From Planctomycetota bacterium (lineage in GTDB: Bacteria > Planctomycetota > Brocadiia > Brocadiales > Bathyanammoxibiaceae): DNA of 6,075 nucleotides. The position numbers and the translations under genes are program-made. Below, one piece after another: positions 1 through 5,096 of this stretch. Location of the stretch: contig JAUVQR010000100.1 of NCBI GenBank assembly GCA_030598065.1, positions 1-6,075 of the forward strand, written 5' to 3'. Below the pieces are notes generated by a model. The model was not told where the DNA came from and did not search any database. It saw only the letters and a list, made by a program, of their open reading frames with translations. Position 1 is the first letter of the stretch, and every line of letters begins with the position of its first letter.

Positions 1-585
1 ATTGCAGGGGGCGACGAGACGGTTCTGCTGGCTGACGGCAGCGGCGACTCGCCTCAGTTGGTAGAGGACAATATCGACGCGGTCGCCGCTTTTATTAAAT
101 CGAGAGAAGTCGAGAAGGCCGTAGAGGACGTGGCCAAGAGTGTGCAGTTCGCTCACGCCGGAGGCGGCACGGTGAGGGCTACCGAGAACGTACTGGGGCT
201 GAACCAACTTCTTGGCGAGTCAAACGACTCTGAAACTACCGCCGTTAACGCCGGTAATAACGAAGGTTTCGCTTATGTAGCCTCGGCCTCCGAGCCTGTT
301 ATGGACGAAGTCCTTCACTTCAATGGGGATGACAGCGTAGAGGTCGCCCGGGCAGACGTCTTGTACAGCAGCAGCGATAGAGATGAGACGATTGAGATTG
401 ATGCATCTGAGATTATATACAGCAACACGGGCGTAATGGCGGAAAGCCCCGTGGACGGTGCCGACACCCAGGACGAGAGTGAGTTCTTTGGGTCGGAAGA
501 CATCTTGCAGGATATAATTGACATCAGCGTCTCTGACATCATCTACAGCGACAATAAATCGTTCCCCAACGACCCTGCTTCCTAA
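1..585 (+). CDS. C-terminal part of an unrecognised, highly acidic protein with a repeated IIYS-type motif (5' end outside window)
   Basis: The frame is open from the first base and stops with TAA at 583-585, giving 194 visible residues. A TTG at 58 could start a 175-residue protein, but the frame stays open upstream and no ribosome binding site supports that start, so I treat the gene as partial. Visible residues 20-60 look helical and mixed in charge. The last 134 residues hold about 31 Asp/Glu against 3 Lys/Arg, with many Ser, Gly and Asn and no Cys, as expected of a disordered acidic region. Three similar segments end in DVLYSS, EIIYSN and DIIYSD, with their Tyr at visible residues 122, 140 and 182; a weaker DEVLHF lies at 102-107. 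I see no signal peptide, membrane segment or known domain in this part. It may be a binding tail carrying short linear motifs, but that is inference. I do not recognise the family. A codon-aligned antisense frame (220-639) is also open, so strand confidence is good but not complete. Confidence 0.7.
   Translation: MAGGDETVLLADGSGDSPQLVEDNIDAVAAFIKSREVEKAVEDVAKSVQFAHAGGGTVRATENVLGLNQLLGESNDSETTAVNAGNNEGFAYVASASEPVMDEVLHFNGDDSVEVARADVLYSSSDRDETIEIDASEIIYSNTGVMAESPVDGADTQDESEFFGSEDILQDIIDISVSDIIYSDNKSFPNDPAS
310..552 (+). repeat. Degenerate short-motif repeats in the acidic tail
   Basis: Within the first gene, three segments share the pattern acidic residue, alternating I/V, then (A/S)(D/E)(I/V)(I/L)YS(S/N/D). 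Their cores are encoded at 352-372, 406-426 and 532-552. A fourth weaker core, EVLHF, is at 307-321. Tyr-to-Tyr spacing is 18 then 42 residues. The DNA of the copies differs at synonymous positions (for example atta-ta-tac against atc-atc-tac), so the similarity is kept at protein level and is not a recent duplication. This suggests a repeated short linear motif. Confidence 0.5.
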
Positions 586-643
586 GTAGCCATCGGCTAA
601 CTCCGGTTGCGAGTTCGTTATTTGATTCGGTTCACCCATCTTC

Positions 644-674
644 CCGTCGGACGTTGGTGTAATGAGTCTGACGG
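644..674 (+). terminator. Possible terminator hairpin after the first gene
   Basis: CCGTCGGAC (644-652) pairs with GTCTGACGG (666-674), giving nine base pairs with one G-U wobble around a 13-nt loop. It lies 58 nt after the stop of the first gene and over 100 nt before the next start, which suits transcript termination. No T-run follows directly, only a pyrimidine-rich stretch further on (about 695-720), so it is not a textbook intrinsic terminator. It could instead stabilise the 3' end of the transcript. Confidence 0.35.
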
Positions 675-780
675 CTTAGCTCCATATAAGCGTACCCTCT
701 CTTTCCTTATTTCCCTTTAAATCCAGAAGTTTTTCTGTTAGCATGTGAGTTGTTTAATCAAGGGTATAGTCTTTGTACAT

Positions 781-785
781 AGGGA
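781..785 (+). promoter_or_regulatory. Ribosome binding site deciding the TTG start of trpG/pabA
   Basis: AGGGA lies six bases before the TTG at 792. An in-frame TAG at 780-782 blocks any longer reading frame. The next residues, VLVIDNYDSFTYN, are the standard N-terminus of this family. Together these fix the TTG at 792 as the start. Confidence 0.6.
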
Positions 786-791
786 TTTGAA

Positions 792-1355
792 TTGGTACTT
801 GTAATAGATAATTACGACTCCTTTACGTATAATTTGGTTCAGTGTGTGGGCGAGCTTGGTAAAGAGGTGGAGGTGTTCAGGAATAATAAGATTACGATAG
901 AGAAGATCGAAAAAAAATCGCCGAAGCACATCATTGTTTCCCCGGGACCGTGCACCCCTACGGAAAGTGGCATCTCCAATGACGTCATAAGACATTTTTC
1001 CGGAAAGATTCCTATACTGGGCGTCTGTCTGGGACACCAATGCATCGCCTACTCATTTGGTGGCACCGTGGTAAGAGCCCGGAGACTGATGCACGGAAAG
1101 ACGTCCATGATACACCACGATGGCGAGCGCGTTTACAAAGGATTGCCCAACCCCTTTGAGGCAACACGCTACCATTCCCTTATAGTGGAGGAGAGCAGCA
1201 TACCTGATTGTTTCGAGGTGACGGCCAGGGCGGACGAGGACGAGGTTATGGGACTGAGGCACAAGGAGTACGTACTGGAAGGGGTTCAGTTCCATCCGGA
1301 ATCCTTCCTGACAGAGGTTGGGCCGAACATAATACAGAACTTCTTTGAACTCTGA
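792..1355 (+). CDS. trpG/pabA: Anthranilate / aminodeoxychorismate synthase glutamine amidotransferase subunit (component II)
   Basis: This is a class I (triad) glutamine amidotransferase of 187 residues, the normal length for a free-standing subunit. It releases ammonia from glutamine for a chorismate-binding partner (TrpE or PabB), giving anthranilate for tryptophan or aminodeoxychorismate for folate. The N-terminus VIDNYDSFTYN is diagnostic. PGPCTP (51-56) forms the oxyanion-hole strand, the nucleophile is C79 in GVCLGHQ, and H168 and E170 in QFHPES complete the triad, so the enzyme should be active. The stretch MHGKTS (100-105), with RYHSL (126-130) and GLRHKEYVLEGVQFHPES, resembles PabA and the dual-purpose PabA/TrpG of Bacillus more than tryptophan-only TrpG. 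No partner gene lies in the window, so the pathway cannot be settled. It starts with TTG, is cytoplasmic, and is the first gene of the compact run, 8 nt before pyrF. Codons 40-42 contain a run of eight A's. Confidence 0.93.
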   Translation: MVLVIDNYDSFTYNLVQCVGELGKEVEVFRNNKITIEKIEKKSPKHIIVSPGPCTPTESGISNDVIRHFSGKIPILGVCLGHQCIAYSFGGTVVRARRLMHGKTSMIHHDGERVYKGLPNPFEATRYHSLIVEESSIPDCFEVTARADEDEVMGLRHKEYVLEGVQFHPESFLTEVGPNIIQNFFEL

Positions 1356-1363
1356 AACGTGAC

Positions 1364-2308
1364 TTGAAGAGTTTTAGTGACCGTCTGATAGGGGTACTAA
1401 AGGAGAAGGGTAGCCCGGCAGTTGTGGGGCTGGACCCTCAGCTAGACCTGCTTCCACCTGAGATAAAGAGGAAGAATTTTAAGCGTTACGGAAGGAACTT
1501 CAGGGGGGCCGGACGCGCTGTACTTGAATTCAACCACCGCCTTCTGAATATCATCTCCCCGCATATTGGCGTAGTAAAACTTCAGGTCGCATTCTACGAG
1601 GCCCTCGGCCCGCATGGTATTGAAGCCTACCAAAAGACCGTCAACCTTGCCCGTAAAAAGGGCCTTCTCGTTATCGGAGACGTCAAGCGCGGCGACGTCG
1701 GACACACAGCCGAGACCTATGCCAGAGCGCATCTGGGTGAGGTGGATATAGACGGGACTCCGGTATCGGGGTACGGCGTCGACGCCGTGACCCTCAATCC
1801 ATACCTTGGGGGCGATAGTATCATGCCCTTCGTCAAAACGGCGAAGGCGTATGGAAGAGGGCTTTTCGTGGTCGTAAAGAGCACCAATCCGTCCTCCAGG
1901 GACTTCCAGAACAAGCGTTGTGGAACGGAGATGTTGTGTGAGACAGTAGCCCGTAAGGTGGATAAATGGGGCAGCGGTGTAATAGGTGAATCGGGGTACA
2001 GTGCGGTTGGTGCCGTGGTGGCCGCAGGATCACCGGCCCTGGGCAGACGCCTGAGACGTCTAATGCCCAGGGCCTTTTTTCTCGTACCGGGTTATGGCGC
2101 CCAGGGTGCAAAGTTGGAGGACATGAGGCTTTACTTCAATGATGATGGCCGTGGGGCCATCATCAGCGCGTCCCGGTCGATAATCTTTGCGTATGAGAGC
2201 CCGGCGTGGAAGAAAAAGTATGGCATGAGGGACTGGGAGAGGGCGGTTGAGGACGCTGTCTTGAGTATGAGGCGTAACATAGCCCGGATGCTTGGCAACG
2301 GTCGATAA
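1364..2308 (+). CDS. pyrF: Orotidine-5'-phosphate decarboxylase, long (type 2) form
   Basis: This enzyme decarboxylates orotidine monophosphate to UMP, the last step of de novo pyrimidine synthesis, in the cytoplasm. At 314 residues it belongs to the longer family seen in mycobacteria and planctomycetes, not the roughly 230-residue E. coli type. Expected features appear in order: GLD (22-24) for substrate binding, K72 in VVKLQVAFYEA, the catalytic D106-x-K108-x-x-D111 in DVKRGDVGHTA, LNPYLGGDS (144-152), VPGYGAQG (241-248), and the phosphate-binding SRSII (270-274). The chosen start is TTG, 8 nt after the trpG/pabA stop. An in-frame TGA at 1346-1348 limits extension, with only a CTG in between. 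I see no clear ribosome binding site, so translation probably depends on ribosomes from the gene before. The 3' third of the gene contains two strong hairpins, one followed by six T's, described separately. The gene looks intact. Confidence 0.95.
   Translation: MKSFSDRLIGVLKEKGSPAVVGLDPQLDLLPPEIKRKNFKRYGRNFRGAGRAVLEFNHRLLNIISPHIGVVKLQVAFYEALGPHGIEAYQKTVNLARKKGLLVIGDVKRGDVGHTAETYARAHLGEVDIDGTPVSGYGVDAVTLNPYLGGDSIMPFVKTAKAYGRGLFVVVKSTNPSSRDFQNKRCGTEMLCETVARKVDKWGSGVIGESGYSAVGAVVAAGSPALGRRLRRLMPRAFFLVPGYGAQGAKLEDMRLYFNDDGRGAIISASRSIIFAYESPAWKKKYGMRDWERAVEDAVLSMRRNIARMLGNGR
2035..2080 (+). terminator. Intrinsic-terminator-like hairpin with T-tract inside pyrF
   Basis: GGCCCTGGGC (2035-2044) and GCCCAGGGCC (2065-2074) are perfect reverse complements. 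Just inside them AGACG (2045-2049) pairs with CGTCT (2057-2061), leaving an AAT bulge and a seven-base loop. Six T's follow at once (2075-2080). A GC-rich stem plus U-tract is the standard form of a factor-independent terminator on the + strand. It lies in the sense direction within the pyrF coding sequence, encoding about residues 224-239, so translating ribosomes would normally stop it folding. The structure is certain from sequence; function is inferred. It may be a by-product of the local Ala, Leu, Gly, Arg and Phe codons. Confidence 0.45.
2140..2165 (+). repeat. Perfect 11-bp inverted repeat inside pyrF
   Basis: TGATGATGGCC (2140-2150) and GGCCATCATCA (2155-2165) are exact reverse complements around a four-base GTGG loop. 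In RNA this would make a tight hairpin about 60 bases after the terminator-like one. No T-run follows, so it is not a terminator by itself; it could pause polymerase or protect mRNA from 3' exonucleases. It encodes pyrF residues around DDGRGAII. GAT and ATC are mutually reverse-complementary codons, which offers a chance explanation. Confidence 0.45.
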
Positions 2309-2327
2309 CTGTGGGTTACAGGCGATA

Positions 2328-3746
2328 GTGGCAGACGAAAATACTTTTAAAGACAAGAAGATAACAGTTATGGGGCTGGGTCTCTTTGGCGGAGGTGCTG
2401 GTCTGGCCCGCTACCTGATACGTCAGGGCGCCAGGCTGATTATTACCGACCTCAAGACTGAAGAACAATTGGCGCAACCGCTGTCAACATTGGAGGGGCT
2501 GGACGGCCCGTCGGTGGAGCTCCATCTCGGAGGCCACAGGGAGGAGGATTTCCGGGGAGTGGACATGGTGATGGTAAACCCCGCAGTGCCGAGAGGGACA
2601 AGGTTTGTGGAGATAGCCAGAGAGAACAGTGTGCCTATCGAGACGGAGATGAACCTGTTCTTCAAGAGTTGCCGTGCACCCATATTAGGTGTAACGGGGA
2701 CAAAGGGGAAGTCAACGACTACGGCTCTGATTGGAGATATGCTTCGTCATCAGGAACGAAAGGTATGGGTAGGCGGCAACATCGGCCTGGGGTATTCATT
2801 GCTGGAAAGGGTTGATGAGATAGGGGAGGACGATATTGTAGTCCTGGAGCTCTCAAGTTTCCAGCTGGAGGACCTTGGGAAACTGAAGATTTCACCTCAC
2901 GTCAGTGTCGTTACGAATATCGCGCCGAATCATCTTGACCGCCACGGCAGTTATGAAGAATACAAAGAGGCGAAGAAGAACATAATGCGCTTTCAGGGTC
3001 CTGGCGATTATTGCATCCTGAATCTTGATGACCGGGAACTAAGGAAATGGCCGGTAGATACGGGTGCCAGGTCGAAGGTCTTATGGTTCAGTACGGGCAC
3101 TGCCGTAGATTCAGGGGCTTTTTTGGATAACGGCGGCGTCCGTTTGCGCACAGGCGGGAACGGGCAGGGCGAGACGCGTATCTCCGGTCTTTCCGCTACG
3201 AAGCTTCCGGGGGCTCACAACGTAACCAATATTGTTACAGCCTCCTGCGCGGCCTTCTTGATGGGCGCCGGCCGAGAGCATATAGAAGAGACAATCAGGG
3301 AATTTACGGGTCTGGAGCATCGCCTGGAGTTCGTGTGTGAGACCGGCGGGGTGCGTTATTACAATGACTCAATCGCCACCACCTCGGAGTCGGCCATAGC
3401 CGGTATAAGGGCCTTTGAGGGGCCGTTGGCGCTTATTGCCGGTGGGTACGACAAAGGGTCCCCGTTTGATGCCTTCGCCGAGGAGTGTGCCAAAAATACG
3501 AAATGTGTTATACTTATTGGCAAGACCGCACGTGGGATTGGCAGCTTGATTTCCAGTGCAAAGGGGGGTAGAGACATCCCGGCAATCCTCTATGCCTCGT
3601 CTCTGGAAGAGGCCGTAAGAAAGCTGGGAGACATGGTGCAAAAGGGGGATACCGTGCTTCTATCGCCCGCATGCGCGAGTTATGATATGTTCGTAAACTT
3701 TGAGGACAGGGGTAAACAGTTCAAGGCACTGGTTAGAAGAATTTAA
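2328..3746 (+). CDS. murD: UDP-N-acetylmuramoyl-L-alanine--D-glutamate ligase
   Basis: MurD adds D-glutamate to UDP-MurNAc-L-alanine using ATP, the second amino-acid step of peptidoglycan precursor synthesis, in the cytoplasm. I prefer GTG 2328 (472 residues): it puts the protein clear of pyrF, has AGGCG just upstream, and gives the usual short lead MADENTFKDKKI before the Rossmann strand. TTG 2292 (484 residues, 17-nt overlap with pyrF) is the alternative. Three Mur-ligase domains are visible: N-terminal UDP-binding with GLGLFGGG; central ATPase with the P-loop GVTGTKGKST (121-130), ELSSFQLE, and NHLDRHGSYEEYKEAK (201-216), whose last Lys matches the carbamylated lysine; and C-terminal with LEHRLE (329-334), NDSIATT (346-352), GGYDKG and SPACASYDMF (446-455). 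The usual DSKATN lysine is replaced by Ile, a variant I recall from planctomycetes and some other phyla. It is complete, and no other mur or fts genes are near, so it lies outside a classical cell-wall cluster. Confidence 0.94.
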   Translation: MADENTFKDKKITVMGLGLFGGGAGLARYLIRQGARLIITDLKTEEQLAQPLSTLEGLDGPSVELHLGGHREEDFRGVDMVMVNPAVPRGTRFVEIARENSVPIETEMNLFFKSCRAPILGVTGTKGKSTTTALIGDMLRHQERKVWVGGNIGLGYSLLERVDEIGEDDIVVLELSSFQLEDLGKLKISPHVSVVTNIAPNHLDRHGSYEEYKEAKKNIMRFQGPGDYCILNLDDRELRKWPVDTGARSKVLWFSTGTAVDSGAFLDNGGVRLRTGGNGQGETRISGLSATKLPGAHNVTNIVTASCAAFLMGAGREHIEETIREFTGLEHRLEFVCETGGVRYYNDSIATTSESAIAGIRAFEGPLALIAGGYDKGSPFDAFAEECAKNTKCVILIGKTARGIGSLISSAKGGRDIPAILYASSLEEAVRKLGDMVQKGDTVLLSPACASYDMFVNFEDRGKQFKALVRRI

Positions 3747-3767
3747 CAAGCTTGAGCAGTTCTGAAA

Positions 3768-5096
3768 ATGAGTGTTCAGGGTACAAAGAAAGAGATTGCC
3801 GTCGGCCTGGTAAGACGGCTGCGGGAAAGAGGCCACAAGGCCCTCTTTGCGGGTGGTTGCGTCCGTGACATGATAATGGGCCTGGAATCTGCCGATTATG
3901 ACATAGCCACCGGCGCGCGTCCTGAGGAGGTTATGGACCTTTTTGAAAGGACCATTCCTGTCGGGGCGCAGTTTGGTGTGGTTGTAGTGATGGCCGGCGG
4001 TTTTCAGTTTGAAGTGGCTACGTTCCGTACCGAAGGCGCTTATTCCGACGGTCGGCACCCGGACAGCGTTAGCTTTGCCGGACCGGAAGAAGATGCCCAC
4101 AGGCGCGATTTTACCATAAACGGTATGTTCTACGATCCGCTTGATGATGAACTCATTGACCTGGTCGGTGGCCAAAGAGACATCGAGCAAAGGATTGTGC
4201 GCACTATCGGCGACCCCGGAGAGAGATTCGGTGAGGACTATCTTCGTATGATACGCGCGGTACGTTTTGCGAGCCGCTTCGGTTATGGAATAGACGAGTC
4301 GGCCGCAGCGGTGATCCAAGAGCGGGCGCAGAAGATTCATGTCGTGAGTTGGGAGAGGATAAGGGAGGAGTTGCAAAAGATACTGTTGGATGACAACAGG
4401 AAGAGGGGGCTGCAACTGCTTGACGAGCTGGCGCTTTTGGCGGAAATCCTTCCGGAGGTCAGCGCTATGAAAGGCGTGGAGCAGCCGGAGAACTTCCATC
4501 CTGAAGGTGACGTGTTCATACACACGCTACTTTCAGTGTCGTATTTGAAAAACCCCTCATGGGTGCTTGTGATGGGCACTTTACTGCATGATGTGGCCAA
4601 ACCCGTAACCATAGAAGAAAGTGATGGCAGGATACGTTATCCCCTGCATGAATCTGTGGGGGCTGAAATGGCCGGTAAGATATGTGACCGCCTGAGGACC
4701 TCCAGGGAAGAAGAGGGCAAGATAAAATGGCTGGTCAAGAGACATCTGGCCTTTAAGGATGCCCGCAAGATGAGGCTGAGCAAACTGAAGAGACTGCTGT
4801 CCCACGAGGATTACCCCCTCCTTGCAGAGGTGTCCAGGGTAGACGCGCTCGCGAGCACGGGGGACATAACCGATTATAATTTCTGTCAACAGATGCGAGA
4901 GCGGTTCAAAGAAGAGGAACTGAAGCCACTCCGTTTCCTCACAGGAGAGGATCTTATAGCGCTGGGACTGACACCGGGCCCTATCTTCTCCAAGGTCCTT
5001 ACGCGCGTTTATGACGAGCAACTAGAGGGTGAGATACGCTCCAAAGAAGAGGCCCTTGACAGGGCCAGGGAATTAACGCAGGGTGCCAGGGTATGA
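3768..5096 (+). CDS. cca: CCA tRNA nucleotidyltransferase / poly(A)-polymerase family protein with HD domain
   Basis: This is a 442-residue class II nucleotidyltransferase, most likely building or repairing the CCA end of tRNAs from CTP and ATP. The head has the glycine-containing motif GGCVRD (29-34) followed by the metal-binding D43 and D45 in ADYDIAT. RRDFTING (112-119) and the base-selecting EDYLR (156-160), leading into RAVRFASRFGY, follow in family order. An HD phosphohydrolase-like domain comes next, with H252 and H274-D275 (TLLHDVAKP). The C-terminus ends in the family's usual LTGEDLIALGL...EEALDRARE. Poly(A) polymerase I and the separate CC- or A-adding enzymes share these motifs, so exact specificity is not decided by sequence alone. 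If this is the only family member in the genome it must be the full CCA enzyme. It starts with ATG 21 nt after murD, with only a weak upstream GAG as ribosome site. Its stop overlaps the next start as ATGA. Confidence 0.88.
   Translation: MSVQGTKKEIAVGLVRRLRERGHKALFAGGCVRDMIMGLESADYDIATGARPEEVMDLFERTIPVGAQFGVVVVMAGGFQFEVATFRTEGAYSDGRHPDSVSFAGPEEDAHRRDFTINGMFYDPLDDELIDLVGGQRDIEQRIVRTIGDPGERFGEDYLRMIRAVRFASRFGYGIDESAAAVIQERAQKIHVVSWERIREELQKILLDDNRKRGLQLLDELALLAEILPEVSAMKGVEQPENFHPEGDVFIHTLLSVSYLKNPSWVLVMGTLLHDVAKPVTIEESDGRIRYPLHESVGAEMAGKICDRLRTSREEEGKIKWLVKRHLAFKDARKMRLSKLKRLLSHEDYPLLAEVSRVDALASTGDITDYNFCQQMRERFKEEELKPLRFLTGEDLIALGLTPGPIFSKVLTRVYDEQLEGEIRSKEEALDRARELTQGARV
5080..5083 (+). promoter_or_regulatory. 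Ribosome binding site for the TPR gene, inside the end of cca
   Basis: AGGG at 5080-5083 lies nine bases before ATG 5093, a good spacing. A second AGGG at 5088-5091 is too close to that ATG and only four bases from the ATG at 5096. With the ATGA overlap this supports a start at 5093 and coupling to translation of cca. Confidence 0.4.

Noticed and set aside
599..615. Short hairpin AACTC/GAGTT just after the first gene
   Set aside because: Only five base pairs, with a seven-base loop and no T-run.
220..639. Antisense open frame of 139 codons opposite the first gene
   Set aside because: It is codon-aligned with the + frame, whose codons tend to purine-any-pyrimidine, so its reverse complement also looks protein-like. 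The + frame is longer, open from the window edge, and carries a coherent motif pattern.
742..770. Possible promoter with TATAGT (765-770) as -10
   Set aside because: No acceptable -35 hexamer lies 15-19 bp upstream. TATAAG (685-690) and TTTAAT (753-758) fail the same way. The operon promoter is probably in 586-780 but I cannot place it.
2292..2327. TTG 2292 as the murD start, overlapping pyrF by 17 nt
   Set aside because: No ribosome site precedes it, and the extra 12 residues precede the typical MurD N-terminus. GTG 2328 is preferred, though TTG cannot be excluded.
3072..3124. Stem TACGG/CCGTA followed by T6 in murD
   Set aside because: The five-pair stem is separated from the T-run by about ten bases, so it does not have terminator form.
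3660..4523. Antisense open frame of 287 codons across the end of murD and start of cca
   Set aside because: It covers two clearly recognisable genes on the + strand and shows no known motif. It is a shadow frame.
4581..5021. Antisense open frame of 146 codons opposite the 3' part of cca
   Set aside because: Lies wholly inside well-conserved cca coding sequence with no motif of its own.
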